Below, one piece after another: positions 16,280-25,094 of a stretch of DNA of 48,248 bases. The notes beneath the pieces were generated by a model that did no database searches, was not told the DNA's origin, and was given only the letters and a program-made list of their open reading frames with translations. Origin of the DNA: Candidatus Nitrosopumilus sp. (lineage in GTDB: Archaea; Thermoproteota; Nitrososphaeria; Nitrososphaerales; Nitrosopumilaceae); the NCBI GenBank assembly GCA_028351415.1, contig JAOMJV010000007.1, positions 1 to 48,248 on the forward strand. The letters are read 5' to 3'. Every line of letters starts with the position of its first letter. The first letter of the stretch is position 1. Both the position numbers and the translations under genes were made by a program.

Positions 16280-16945
16280 TTATTCCAAAATATCATAATA
16301 TTGATTTAGACGTTGAGTTAGCAAGTCTTTATAATCTTCAGTATTCTTTACAAATTCCATTCTTGAATTTTTTTCACTACTAACTAGGATGACAATTTGT
16401 TTAACTTCAATACCTGTTAATTCTTTGAACATTTTTGCATATGCTGTACCTTGAATAAAATGATCTGTCATCCATTCTTCTTTTTGATCACTTCTTTTTG
16501 TTTTATAATCGATAATTGACAATTCCCCATCATATTTTGCTATGCAATCTGAAGTTCCGGCAAGTTTCATTGCATAACTGTAGAGTCTTAATTCAGTCCC
16601 ATGTACATCCTCAATTTTTTGTAAAAATGGAATTAGATTATTAAAATGTGCTACTGTTAGCAGTCTTACTTCGTCTGTTTGTCTTACGTCATTAATGTAA
16701 TTTTCAATTAATTTGTGAGTTTCGGTACCTATAGTTGCTGCTTCACTGGTGATGTACTCTGCTGCTACTTCTCTGTCTTTCCAATTTTGTAAACTTTCTT
16801 TTTTTTCAATTGACATTGTTTTTTGTAATATTGTTGTAATTGATGGAAAAATTTCTCCACTGGGTGTTTCATAATAATGTGCGTTGTCTTTTTCAATTAA
16901 TTTTGCTTGTTGAAAATTAATTGGAATGTGATTATATGATGACAT
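16280..16945 (-). CDS. PD-(D/E)XK exonuclease, MGME1/RecB-like
   Basis: 221 residues. The restriction-like nuclease core can be followed in order: an early helix 'IGTETHKLIENY' (family ExH-type motif), 'AGTSDCIAKYDGEL' (catalytic Asp), 'SIIDYKTKR' (D-hydrophobic-K) and the motif IV helix 'HFIQGTAYAKMF'. This pattern matches mitochondrial genome maintenance exonuclease and phage relatives that trim single-stranded DNA ends. ATG start (MSSYNHIPINF). It stands alone, with no Cas, RecB helicase or phage genes beside it, so a housekeeping DNA-repair role is more likely than defence. Confidence 0.82.
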   Translation of the reverse strand: MSSYNHIPINFQQAKLIEKDNAHYYETPSGEIFPSITTILQKTMSIEKKESLQNWKDREVAAEYITSEAATIGTETHKLIENYINDVRQTDEVRLLTVAHFNNLIPFLQKIEDVHGTELRLYSYAMKLAGTSDCIAKYDGELSIIDYKTKRSDQKEEWMTDHFIQGTAYAKMFKELTGIEVKQIVILVSSEKNSRMEFVKNTEDYKDLLTQRLNQYYDILE

Positions 16946-17035
16946 TTTTATAATTATTTTATTGGTTCATATAGTTATTTTGTATTTTTATTTTTTTAAA
17001 AAATATTTTAATTTGCAAATATTGAATTAAAATAA

Positions 17036-17129
17036 TGGACCCGATGGGATTTGAACCCACGACCTTTGCGGGAATTTCTTCCTTACGCAGTGTGAGTGCG
17101 TCATCCAAACCAAACTAGACGACGAGTCC
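17036..17129 (-). tRNA. tRNA-Val (anticodon CAC) with a 19-nt intron in the variable loop
   Basis: Acceptor GGACTCG/CGGGTCC with discriminator A, D stem GTCT/GGAT, anticodon stem ACGCA/TGCGT with loop CTCACAC (anticodon CAC, Val), T arm GTGGG-TTCAAAT-CCCAT. Between the anticodon stem and T arm lie 24 bases instead of five. Removing 17065-17083 leaves a canonical AGGTC variable loop and a 75-nt tRNA. No intron sits at the usual 37/38 position. Confidence 0.93.
17065..17083 (-). other. non-canonical tRNA intron with bulge-helix-bulge signal
   Basis: On the minus strand the pre-tRNA reads TGCG-TAA-GGAA-GAAA-TTCC-CGCA-AAG. TGCG/CGCA is the four-base central helix, TAA and AAG are the two three-base bulges on opposite strands, and GGAA/TTCC with a GAAA tetraloop is the inner stem. 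Cutting each bulge between bases two and three releases exactly 19 nt. The outer helix is weak (two pairs), a relaxed motif as is known for non-canonical archaeal introns. Confidence 0.85.
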
Positions 17130-17258
17130 GATTAATTTATGACAATGCCTGTTTTTTATCTTTAGTTTTTTGATATTTTGTAATTACCTAACCTTTTTCT
17201 ATGAATTGTTAAAAGATGTTTCATATCTCTAAAAGAATTTGACACTGTAATTGATAGA

Positions 17259-17471
17259 ATGAATTTGGCCTTTGATTCTGCTAATAACCTTGGTCAATAT
17301 GTTGCTGCAGGACGAATTCTGTTTCAAATGAATGAAGTATTGCCTGATAATTTACAATTGTCTCTTGAAGAAATAGATGATCCTAATTCTGCAAAATCTT
17401 TTATTCTTGAAAATGAATCAAATTTAAAAATTGCAATTAGAGAATATCGTGAAAGTTTAATGTTACTTTGA
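17259..17471 (+). CDS. hypothetical protein, 70 aa
   Basis: ATG start (MNLAFDSANNLGQYVAAG). A helical, acidic small protein: residues 5-30 form one amphipathic helix, 'LQLSLEEIDDPNSAKSF' a second region, and 'LKIAIREYRESLMLL' a third helix. No cysteines or membrane segment. It ends three bases before the convergent eL40 gene. Unrecognised family. Confidence 0.6.
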   Translation: MNLAFDSANNLGQYVAAGRILFQMNEVLPDNLQLSLEEIDDPNSAKSFILENESNLKIAIREYRESLMLL

Positions 17472-17473
17472 TT

Positions 17474-17641
17474 CTACTTCTTTACGCCGAGATTTCTGTT
17501 CTTTAATCTCAAATATGGATTTCTACATTTTCTGCATCTTGTTGCACCAATATCGTTTCTACCACCACATTTGAAGCATATTTTCATAACTAAACGTGCT
17601 TGTTGTGCAATTCGTTTCTTTTCAGGGTCTGTGATAGGCAT
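17474..17641 (-). CDS. rpl40e: large-subunit ribosomal protein eL40
   Basis: A 55-residue protein easily missed for its size. ATG start (MPITDPEKKRIAQQAR). A zinc ribbon is formed by C22/C25 ('CFKCGGRND') and C36/C39 ('TRCRKCR'), and the tail 'NPYLRLKNRNLGVKK' is basic, as in archaeal L40e. In eukaryotes this protein is fused to ubiquitin; here it stands alone, as usual for archaea. It lies in front of sucCD with respect to the map but is transcribed in the same direction, downstream of sucD. Confidence 0.93.
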   Translation of the reverse strand: MPITDPEKKRIAQQARLVMKICFKCGGRNDIGATRCRKCRNPYLRLKNRNLGVKK

Positions 17642-17677
17642 TTAATTTTATCCTCAATCTCTTCCTTTTATTCTAAT

Positions 17678-18589
17678 CTATTTTTCCATTTTTCCTGCTA
17701 ATAAAACAGGAACTTCTGCTGGTCTTTTTGCTACTGGAATGTTTGCTTTGTTAAACATCGATACTTTTGATTCTGCAGATCCATAAGTTCCCATTACAAT
17801 TGCACCTGCATGTCCCATTCGTTTTTCTTTTGGTGCGGCTCTTCCTGCAATGTATGCGACAGTTGGTTTGTTAAATCCTAAATCAATAATTTTTTGGGCT
17901 AACATCTCTTCGGAATCTCCTCCGATCTCTCCTACAATTACTAATCCTTCTAGATCTGAAATATCTTTCACCATTTCAAATGCGTCAATTAGCCTGGTAC
18001 CATTTACTGGATCTCCTCCAATTCCAATTGTGATTGATTGTCCAAACCCTGCATTAGTTAGTGCGTCTGAAATTTCATAAAGTAATGTTCCACTTTTTGA
18101 TAGCACTGCAATTTTACCTGCTTTGAAAGGCATTGGTGGCATAATTCCAATTTTAATTAATTCTGGAATCATTATTCCTGGAGTATTTGGTCCGATGATT
18201 ACTGCGCCTTTTTGTTTTGCTAAATCTAATGCTTCCATTGTATCTCTAATTGGTACGTGCTCTGGTATTGCAACTAGTAATTTAATTCCTGAATTTAATG
18301 CGTCCTTTGCTGCTGCTAAGAAAAATTTTGCTGGAACAAAAAGAATTGAAATTTTAGCATTTGTTGCATCTACTGCTTCTTGCATTGAATTGTATATTGG
18401 AACTGTTTCTTCAAATTTTTGACCTCCCTTACCTGGAGTTACTCCTGCAACTACGTTAGTTCCATAGGCTATCATTTGTTTTGCGTGAATTGAACCATAT
18501 GAGCCTGTAATTCCTTGAACGATAACTCCTTTCTTCTCATAATCTGAGTCTTCTGGTTTTCCTTTTAGTAATCCAAAAATATCTGTCAT
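17678..18589 (-). CDS. sucD: succinate-CoA ligase, alpha subunit
   Basis: 303 residues. CoA-binding Rossmann domain with 'VQGITGSYGSIHAKQM' and 'GVTPGKGG' at the front; the phospho-histidine is H260 in 'RMGHAGAIVMG'. 'IIGPNTPGIM' and 'SKSGTLLYE' are family signatures. With SucC it interconverts succinyl-CoA and succinate with nucleotide phosphorylation in the cytoplasm. Its ATG overlaps the stop of sucC by four bases, so the two subunits are translationally coupled. An ADP- or GDP-specific assignment cannot be made by eye. Confidence 0.96.
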   Translation of the reverse strand: MTDIFGLLKGKPEDSDYEKKGVIVQGITGSYGSIHAKQMIAYGTNVVAGVTPGKGGQKFEETVPIYNSMQEAVDATNAKISILFVPAKFFLAAAKDALNSGIKLLVAIPEHVPIRDTMEALDLAKQKGAVIIGPNTPGIMIPELIKIGIMPPMPFKAGKIAVLSKSGTLLYEISDALTNAGFGQSITIGIGGDPVNGTRLIDAFEMVKDISDLEGLVIVGEIGGDSEEMLAQKIIDLGFNKPTVAYIAGRAAPKEKRMGHAGAIVMGTYGSAESKVSMFNKANIPVAKRPAEVPVLLAGKMEK

Positions 18590-19692
18590 TTTTTCGTCCC
18601 CATCACTGCTGCATTAATTGCTTCTTCAACTGAATCAAATATGTTGGTTCTAGAACCTTGCAACATTTCTTTTGCTTTTTCTGATTCTGTACCTTTTAGT
18701 CTTGAGAATACTGGTATGTCAATTAGATTATTTTCATATGCTTTAAGAAATGCTTCTGCAACAACTGTGGTCTTAACAATTCCTCCGTACAAGTTTACTA
18801 GTATTCCTTTTACTCTGTCCAATTTACTTATCAAAGTTAATGCTTCATAAACTGATTCTGTAGTGGCACCGCCACCAACATCTAGAAAACATGCTGGTTT
18901 TCCACCGTTATCTGATAACATGTCCAGTGTTGACATTACAAGTCCCGCACCATTGCCTACAACTGCTATGTCTCCATCTAACTCTACCAATGAAAATCCA
19001 CTTTTTTCAGCTTGCTCTTCTATTTCTGTTCTTTCTTGATATTTTTGTAATTCATCATGTCTAAAATTTGCATTATCGTCTGTTACAAATTTACCATCTA
19101 ATGCCATTACTCTGTCATCTTGCATAATTGCAAGTGGATTAATTTCTACTAATTCAGCTTCTTTTTCAATTGTTAATTTTGATAATTTTTTTAGTGTATC
19201 TACAACTCCTTCTGCAGTTATTCCTTCTAATCCCATCTCTTTTGCAACTTCTTTTGCAACTTCATCCGATACATCTCCTAATCCTATTTCTTTAATAATT
19301 TGAGTTTTAACTGATTCAATTTCAACGCCTCCTTCTGCAGATGCAATAATTGTATAACATCTTTTTGAACGATTTAGAAATATGGATAAGTATAATTCCT
19401 TTTTAATGTCTGCCATTTTTTCTAGTAAAATTGCTCTTGCTTTTTCACCCTTAATTTCTAAATCCATTACCTGTGGATATTTAATATCAAATTCATCATC
19501 ATTTTGACATTTTTGAATGCCGCCTGCTTTACCTCTACCGCCTACAGGAACTTGAATTTTAATTACAAATGGATATCCTAATTGTTTTGCATGTTTTTTC
19601 CCTTCTTCGATATTTGTTGATGATATGCTGTCAAGTAGACTAATCCCATACTCTCGAAAAAGCTCTTTTGCTTGAAATTCTAATAGTTGCAT
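18586..19692 (-). CDS. sucC: succinate-CoA ligase, beta subunit
   Basis: 368 residues. N-terminal ATP-grasp domain begins LLEFQAKELFREYGI, with 'GRGKAGGIQKC' (nucleotide-binding loop) and 'LVEINPLAIM' (Mg/nucleotide site); the C-terminal ligase-CoA domain has 'FLDVGGGATTESVYEAL' and 'VNLYGGIVKTTVVAEAF'. It pairs with SucD (4-base overlap downstream). In autotrophic thaumarchaea this enzyme serves the partial citrate cycle and links succinyl-CoA to the hydroxypropionate/hydroxybutyrate cycle. ATG start near a TATA-poor upstream region. Confidence 0.96.
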   Translation of the reverse strand: MQLLEFQAKELFREYGISLLDSISSTNIEEGKKHAKQLGYPFVIKIQVPVGGRGKAGGIQKCQNDDEFDIKYPQVMDLEIKGEKARAILLEKMADIKKELYLSIFLNRSKRCYTIIASAEGGVEIESVKTQIIKEIGLGDVSDEVAKEVAKEMGLEGITAEGVVDTLKKLSKLTIEKEAELVEINPLAIMQDDRVMALDGKFVTDDNANFRHDELQKYQERTEIEEQAEKSGFSLVELDGDIAVVGNGAGLVMSTLDMLSDNGGKPACFLDVGGGATTESVYEALTLISKLDRVKGILVNLYGGIVKTTVVAEAFLKAYENNLIDIPVFSRLKGTESEKAKEMLQGSRTNIFDSVEEAINAAVMGTKK

Positions 19693-19732
19693 GCAAGTGA
19701 AGGGAATTTTACGGTCTTTATTAACTATGAGG

Positions 19733-20062
19733 CTATTTCAATTGCTCTTGAAGAAAATCAACCATTTCTAAAAAGCGATCTTTACTTTTTCTCAATAACT
19801 CTTGCGGATATTCCTCAATCCTAAAAACAAATTGTTGATGAAAACTTGGAACTAATATTCCTCCAGATGTGACCATTTGTTCAATTACATATCCTTTGGT
19901 GAGGCTGCAGACAATTTCTTCATAAGATTCATCTTCTTCATCTAGAGTCTGTCTGTACAAAATAATCGGTCTGTTTGTTTTGGCAACTATGTCTGATCCT
20001 TTTTTTAATAGATCTGTTAATTGTTGAATTTGCCAGGCATCTAGACTAATCTGTTTTACCAT
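19733..20062 (-). CDS. hypothetical protein, 109 aa
   Basis: ATG start (MVKQISLDAWQIQQLTDLL). Predicted alpha/beta: an N-terminal helix, strands around 'PIILYRQTL' and 'EEIVCSLTKGYVIEQMV', then 'QQFVFRIEEYPQELL' and a C-terminal helix. One Cys. Acidic patch 'DEEDESYEE' at about 42-50. It is transcribed toward sucC's start region but ends 40 bases short of it in the opposite sense of reading (upstream of sucC on the same strand), so it may lead the sucCD transcript. Unknown function. Confidence 0.65.
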   Translation of the reverse strand: MVKQISLDAWQIQQLTDLLKKGSDIVAKTNRPIILYRQTLDEEDESYEEIVCSLTKGYVIEQMVTSGGILVPSFHQQFVFRIEEYPQELLRKSKDRFLEMVDFLQEQLK

Positions 20063-20173
20063 ACTTTGTCTATGTGATTTTCTATTTAACCATAATAAAA
20101 CAAATCTTCTTCACACCTTGTCATCAATAAAATTACTAATTTTTTAATTAAAATAAATAAAATGATTTGGCAC

Positions 20174-20758
20174 TTATGCCATATCTAATGCTCTAGAATG
20201 CTTGCCCGTATGTGGTCTTTCTCCTGCATATTTTCTTCGCATGTGTCCTGACGGTCTTCCATAGATTAACTCTAAGAACCAAGACTCATGTTCAATCTCT
20301 TCCGCAAGAATATCCTTTGCAATATCGTATGTAACTGGATCTTTTCCAAATGTCATTTGACAAATTTTGTTCCAATTAACAATTGCACCTTGTTCTGCTT
20401 TTAGGCATTTTTCTAGAATTGCTTTATGATCTGTTGGGTTTGCTGGAAGTTGTAAGAATTCACAACCTGAAATTTTAATAAATTCAGTTGCATCATTTGG
20501 GAGAATTCCTCCTAATTGATAAATTCTTTCAAGGCATGATTCAAAGTGACTAAGATCTTCTAATCTTGCATCTTCAATAATCCCTTTGAGTCCTTCCCCT
20601 TCCATGCCTGTACAATGTGCTCTGAGATTAGTAAAGTAGTAGTATGCTGTAAATTCGACTGCAGCATTTTTGATTAATTCCTTTACTAATTCATCTACAT
20701 CTAGGCCGTTTTGTTTTAAAACGTTAATTCCAACAACGTTTGGGTTTGAATCAGACAT
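20174..20758 (-). CDS. ferritin-like (Dps-like) protein, 194 aa
   Basis: Four-helix-bundle ferritin superfamily member. Probable di-iron ligands: E35 in 'AAVEFTAYYYF', E67/D68 with H71 in 'LEDLSHFE', E122 in 'KAEQGAIVNWN', and E154/H157 in 'EEIEHESWF'. Cysteines C99, C118 and C132 are spaced as in the archaeal Dps-like (DPSL) group, which oxidises Fe(II) with peroxide and protects against oxidative stress. The basic tail 'MRRKYAGERPHTGKHSR' could contact DNA. ATG start. Bacterioferritin-type or rubrerythrin-type alternatives lack the Cys pattern. Confidence 0.85.
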   Translation of the reverse strand: MSDSNPNVVGINVLKQNGLDVDELVKELIKNAAVEFTAYYYFTNLRAHCTGMEGEGLKGIIEDARLEDLSHFESCLERIYQLGGILPNDATEFIKISGCEFLQLPANPTDHKAILEKCLKAEQGAIVNWNKICQMTFGKDPVTYDIAKDILAEEIEHESWFLELIYGRPSGHMRRKYAGERPHTGKHSRALDMA

Positions 20759-20917
20759 TTCTTTGTGTAGTAGATGATTCTAATAAAAATATTGCATTAA
20801 ATTTTGTTAATTTTGGTAGGTTATTGAAAGGTTGTATATCTTTTTTTGATGGTTTTTTAAATAAATTTAAAGAAAAATTAGGGGAGAACCTAAATGAATG
20901 AAAAATATTATTGATTA

Positions 20918-21052
20918 ATGAAAAACCCATGGATATCTGAATTTGAAAGAAAGATATTTTGTTTGATCATGGATTTGCCAGAATCTAATTCTAGCAAAAA
21001 GATAGAATATAAAGTGAAATGTGATGTTCCTGAAGATCACTATTCATTTTAG
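20918..21052 (+). CDS. 44-residue hypothetical mini-protein
   Basis: ATG-started frame of 45 codons in the otherwise empty stretch 20759-21061. The product (MKNPWISEFERKIFCLIMDL, then a Lys/Glu-rich 'KKIEYKVKCDVPEDHYSF') has two cysteines and no membrane span. The sense codons look ordinary but the length is near what chance allows. Kept with low confidence; nothing else is visible in this gap. Confidence 0.35.
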   Translation: MKNPWISEFERKIFCLIMDLPESNSSKKIEYKVKCDVPEDHYSF

Positions 21053-21061
21053 ATTTAGAAA

Positions 21062-21328
21062 TTAATTGTTAGTTTTATCATCGTTGAATCCACACATACA
21101 TTCAGGATCATGGGGTTTGCCTTCTTTCTTATCCTCTAAGGCAAAGACGTTGTGTTGAAGTTCAACCCATGTATCGTCTAGGGATTCAATTTCTTTTCTT
21201 AATTTAGGATCATTCCATTCCTTGTCGTTAATCAATTCCTCTAATTTCTCATGGAGACTGTGCTCGTTTTCAAATAGTTTCTCATAGATGTCTTCAATCT
21301 GTTTGTCTATTTGCTCCAAATCTACCAT
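21062..21328 (-). CDS. acidic coiled-coil protein with terminal Cys pair, 88 aa
   Basis: ATG start (MVDLEQIDKQIEDIYEKLF). Residues 3-68 are almost all helix-forming and charged, consistent with a two-helix hairpin or coiled coil; 'DPECMCGFNDD' near the C-terminus provides C77 and C79, a possible metal or redox pair. No known domain is recognised. It is isolated, with a convergent short gene candidate ahead of its stop. Confidence 0.65.
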   Translation of the reverse strand: MVDLEQIDKQIEDIYEKLFENEHSLHEKLEELINDKEWNDPKLRKEIESLDDTWVELQHNVFALEDKKEGKPHDPECMCGFNDDKTNN

Positions 21329-21487
21329 TTCATTTACTGCTATTATTTTTGAATCTATAAACCCACTTTATTCAAAAATAGTTTTAGTTATTCATGATTT
21401 TTTAGCATTTCTAAAATATTTTGAAACATTATTTTCACAACTTATTCTTAGAACAGAGTTTAAATTTAATTTCAATAGTTAATATCT

Positions 21488-21679
21488 ATGAAAGTCAAAA
21501 TGTGTAACCATATTGATATCTCTGGAATAAGAATAGAATTATCTCAATCTGTTTTTGCACTTTGCACTATTGATGGGAATCAATTTGTCACTTATTCCTG
21601 CAAGAAATGTTTCAATGAGATAAAAGAATTAGAACATGAGATTATTTCAAAAGAAGAATTTGAAAAATATCTAAATTAG
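21488..21679 (+). CDS. small Cys-rich protein, 63 aa
   Basis: ATG start (MKVKMCNHIDISGIRIELS). A probable zinc site is formed by C6/H8 and the later 'YSCKKCF' pair (C38/C41), with C26 between them. The helical tail is acidic ('IKELEHEIISKEEFEKYLN'). A treble-clef or zinc-ribbon mini-protein is likely. Partner unknown. It reads away from the 88-residue coiled-coil gene. Confidence 0.6.
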   Translation: MKVKMCNHIDISGIRIELSQSVFALCTIDGNQFVTYSCKKCFNEIKELEHEIISKEEFEKYLN

Positions 21680-21812
21680 CTATTTTTGATGCGTCTTGAT
21701 GTTCGAACCCTCATGTGAATATTCTTAAACTGTTGACCCTCCTGTTGAATTTCATGAAAATAAAAGAACAATACATTAGCTTACCTATAAGGGGCAAATA
21801 TTGCATCAAATT

Positions 21813-24800
21813 TTATTCTACTGATATTTTGATTTTCTGACCGTCAATATCATCTTCTTTGTACTCTTTACATGATTTTTCAAAATTCACTTTTTTCACT
21901 CTCACTAGAAATGCTAATTCTTCGTCTCTACCTTTAATCATCTCTAATGATTCGCCATCTAATTCTAAAATTGATGCTACTTCTAAAACATCTGTTGGAT
22001 TATACCCTCTTTCTTTTCTCAAAGTTTGTAACCTTCTTGCAACATCTTTTATCAATCCTTTTGCCATCATTTCTTTATTTCTCAATGTTGAAACGAATAC
22101 TATGAAATTGTCTCTTTTTGCTACTGCAAAATTATTATCTGCATCAAAATCTACTATGAAATCTTCTTTATCTAATGATATTTTTTGGTCATCAATATTA
22201 AAATCATATTTTCCATCTTTTTGTAATGTTGAAATAATTTCATCAGGATTTGTTTCTAAAAATGTACTTACTAGTTTTCCCATGTATTGCTTTGCTTTTG
22301 GACCTATCTTTTTTCTTTCTAATTCTAAAGTTGCTTTCACTGGTAATCCTAATTCTTTTAATTCTAACAATTGCTCTAAACCGATATCTTTTTCTGTTTC
22401 AATGATGTTGAACTTCTCAACATTAAGTTGTGATTTTAGTAAACCTGATAATGATTCTAGTTTTACTTTCTGATTTTTCTTTACACAAATCTGTGCTTCA
22501 TTTAATGGCCATCGTCTTTTTAACTTCCCTTTCATTCTTGCTGCTGATGAAATTGATACAATATCTTTCATGATGTCAAAAGATTCCTCAATTTCTTCAT
22601 TAACCCGTGATTCTTGGTATTGAGGCCATTTGTCTAGTAGGATACTTTGTTTTCCTTCAAACACTGTTTGGTATAGATGCTCACTTGTAAATGGACAAAA
22701 TGGATGAATCAGTATATCTAGTGTTTTGAGCACTTCACTTAACACTGCATAAATTGCAAGACGTCTATTTTTCTTTTCTTCAGACTCATCCCATAACTCT
22801 CCTCTAGTTATTGGAATGTATATCTGGCTGAGATTGTTAATTATAAAATCATCTATTGCTTTGGCCCCTTCATGGAATTTACATGTCTCATTTTTCTCTG
22901 TCATTTTTTGAATTAATTTCTGAAGTTTTGATAATAGCCAAATATCTGGTGATGTTAAAGAATTATTATTTTTAGCCCATTCTATCGTGTTTGTTTTATC
23001 AAAATTATCGTATTGACTATTTTGTTTAAAGTATAGGTGCAGGTTGAATAATGTGTTGATCACTTGATATGGTCTTGACATTAGTTCCTCTGTACTGAAG
23101 CTAAGTGGCTCAATTGGACTGGCTTTCCACATGAAATAGAATCGTATTAAATCCGCTGGATATTTTTTTAGTAGTTCTGCACCCTCCAAAACATTACCTT
23201 TACTTTTACTCATCTTTCCCCCTTTTTCATCCAGTACGTGTCCTTGAAACAAAAATGACTTGTATGGTGGAGTGGCACTGTTGTTTAGAATTACATTTTC
23301 AATTAGTAGTGTATATGCCCAACCTCTTGTTTGATCAATACCTTCAGTAAAAAATGGCGCTGGAATTTCTTTTTCATATTCTTGATTTGTTAACGACGCA
23401 TATGGTGCAGCACCACTATTGTGCCATGTATCTAAAACATATTCTTCTCTTTTTGTTTTAACACTATTACATTTTTTACATTTTACTGTTATGTTGTCAA
23501 TCCATGGTCTATGTAATTCAAAGTCTGGTCCATCTGGTAATTTGTCTGCAGAATCCACAATCTCTTTTCTTGTAAAAAACCAATTTTTTTCACCACAATC
23601 TTCGCAATTCCATACTGGTAATGGACAACCCCAAATTCTTTCTCGTGAAATGCACCATGGGTGTCTCTCTTTAATGATTCCCAAAAATCTATTTTTTGGT
23701 TGCTCAAAAAAGTATTCTACACTTTCTGCGGCCTCTATTGCTTTGTTACCTAATCTATCTAATTTGTAAAACCAACCCCTTCTTGCCAGCCATACAATTG
23801 GATGGTGTGATCTCCAGCAAAGTGGATACTTGTGTTTTATTTTTCCAATTTTGACTAATGCTTCGCATTCTTTTAGATCTTCTACGATTGTTCTATCTGC
23901 GTCTCTGACAAACATCCCTTCGTATTTTCCTGCCTGATTAGTGAATTTTACTTCATCATTTATTGGACTAAAAATTTTTACTTTTCTTTTATTTGCAATT
24001 TTGATATCTTCTTCTCCGTTTGCCGGTGATAGGTGCACTAATCCACTACCCGTACTTGCGTCTACAAATGACTCTGACACTGCAACGTGGTAGTTTTCCA
24101 ATTTTGAGTATTCCTTCAAGTTTGGAATTAAATCTAACAGCGGATGAATGTATTTTTTTCCTTCAAATTCAGAACCCTTTACTGTTTTTTGAATTTCATA
24201 TTTTTCAATTTTTAGTTCTAACATCAAGTCATCTAATCTTGTTTTTCCTATCACCCATGTTTCATTTTCTACTTTGACATATGCATAATCTTCTTTTGGA
24301 TTTAACCCGACCATTGCATCTGTAACAAGTGTAAATGGCATTGTAGTCCATACAACCAAAAATGCATCTTCATTCACTAACTTTACTTTGTAGTATAGTG
24401 ATGGATCCTTGACTTCTTCATATCCTTGATTAACTTCTGCATGACTTAGTGATGTTTGACAGCTTGGACAATATGCAATAACTGTAAAGTCTTCTTCTAA
24501 AATTTTATTTTCATATGCTTTTTTGAGTACCTGCCATTCTCTTTCTATGAATTCGTCTTTAAATGTCCAGTATGCTTTTTTATGATTAAATGACATTCCA
24601 AGTAAATCATCTACCTCAACCCAAGTTTTGTTGAATTTGTCTACGACTTTTTTGCATTCTGAAACAATCCTTTCTACTCCAAATTCTTTGATGGCTTCAG
24701 TTTTTCCACCTGAAACCCCTAATTCTTTTTCAACTTGTAATTCTACTGGTAGTCCTTGAGTATCCCATCCGCCATTAAATTCAATTTTTTTACCTTGTAA

Positions 24801-25010
24801 TGTGTTAAATCTATACCATAAGTCCTTCATTACCCTGCCTCTAAGATGACCTGCGTGTGGAATTCCATTCATAGTTGGAGGTCCTTCAATGAATCTGATT
24901 TTTTCAGGTTTATCTGATGCAAAAATTAATTTTTCAATATCTATGGATTTGATGTATTCTTTAGTTTCTGATTCTATTGTTTTTGCATCAAATTTTGAAT
25001 TTAACTCCAT
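21813..25010 (-). CDS. ileS: isoleucyl-tRNA synthetase
   Basis: 1065 residues. Class I synthetase: the HIGH-type motif 'PHAGH' is at residues 51-55 and 'KMSKS' near 598-602. A CP1 editing domain sits between them, including 'VVWTTMPFTLVTDAMVG' and 'GTGSGLVHLSPANGEED'-like sequence, and C-terminal anticodon-binding helices follow. 'DTWHNSGAAPYAS' and 'GIDQTRGWAYTLL' distinguish IleRS from ValRS and LeuRS. ATG start with a TATA box 24-31 bases upstream, so the mRNA is probably leaderless. It diverges from purD. Confidence 0.97.
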   Translation of the reverse strand: MELNSKFDAKTIESETKEYIKSIDIEKLIFASDKPEKIRFIEGPPTMNGIPHAGHLRGRVMKDLWYRFNTLQGKKIEFNGGWDTQGLPVELQVEKELGVSGGKTEAIKEFGVERIVSECKKVVDKFNKTWVEVDDLLGMSFNHKKAYWTFKDEFIEREWQVLKKAYENKILEEDFTVIAYCPSCQTSLSHAEVNQGYEEVKDPSLYYKVKLVNEDAFLVVWTTMPFTLVTDAMVGLNPKEDYAYVKVENETWVIGKTRLDDLMLELKIEKYEIQKTVKGSEFEGKKYIHPLLDLIPNLKEYSKLENYHVAVSESFVDASTGSGLVHLSPANGEEDIKIANKRKVKIFSPINDEVKFTNQAGKYEGMFVRDADRTIVEDLKECEALVKIGKIKHKYPLCWRSHHPIVWLARRGWFYKLDRLGNKAIEAAESVEYFFEQPKNRFLGIIKERHPWCISRERIWGCPLPVWNCEDCGEKNWFFTRKEIVDSADKLPDGPDFELHRPWIDNITVKCKKCNSVKTKREEYVLDTWHNSGAAPYASLTNQEYEKEIPAPFFTEGIDQTRGWAYTLLIENVILNNSATPPYKSFLFQGHVLDEKGGKMSKSKGNVLEGAELLKKYPADLIRFYFMWKASPIEPLSFSTEELMSRPYQVINTLFNLHLYFKQNSQYDNFDKTNTIEWAKNNNSLTSPDIWLLSKLQKLIQKMTEKNETCKFHEGAKAIDDFIINNLSQIYIPITRGELWDESEEKKNRRLAIYAVLSEVLKTLDILIHPFCPFTSEHLYQTVFEGKQSILLDKWPQYQESRVNEEIEESFDIMKDIVSISSAARMKGKLKRRWPLNEAQICVKKNQKVKLESLSGLLKSQLNVEKFNIIETEKDIGLEQLLELKELGLPVKATLELERKKIGPKAKQYMGKLVSTFLETNPDEIISTLQKDGKYDFNIDDQKISLDKEDFIVDFDADNNFAVAKRDNFIVFVSTLRNKEMMAKGLIKDVARRLQTLRKERGYNPTDVLEVASILELDGESLEMIKGRDEELAFLVRVKKVNFEKSCKEYKEDDIDGQKIKISVE

Positions 25011-25033
25011 CTGGATTTTGATGTGTGTGTGGC

Positions 25034-25041
25034 ATTATAAA
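25034..25041 (-). promoter_or_regulatory. TATA box of ileS
   Basis: On the minus strand TTTATAAT lies centred about 27 bases before the ileS ATG, giving a leaderless transcript. It shares the 84-base divergent region with the purD promoter. Confidence 0.5.
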
Positions 25042-25066
25042 GAAACAGATTTTTTGAGAATTGGAA

Positions 25067-25074
25067 TATATAAT
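25067..25074 (+). promoter_or_regulatory. TATA box of purD
   Basis: TATATAAT is centred about 25 bases before the purD TTG start, the spacing expected for a leaderless archaeal mRNA. This supports the TTG as the true start. Confidence 0.55.
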
Positions 25075-25094
25075 TGAGTAACTGATATTTTTTA

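Noticed and set aside
16280-16945. Cas4 or defence-nuclease reading of the PD-(D/E)XK protein
   Set aside because: No Cys cluster for an iron-sulphur site, and no CRISPR repeats, Cas genes or phage genes nearby; the motif order fits MGME1-like exonucleases better.
21700-21740. tRNA-like T-arm 'GGTTCGAAC' on the minus strand upstream of the Cys-rich 63-residue gene's end
   Set aside because: No acceptor, D or anticodon stem can be built around it; it is an isolated match.
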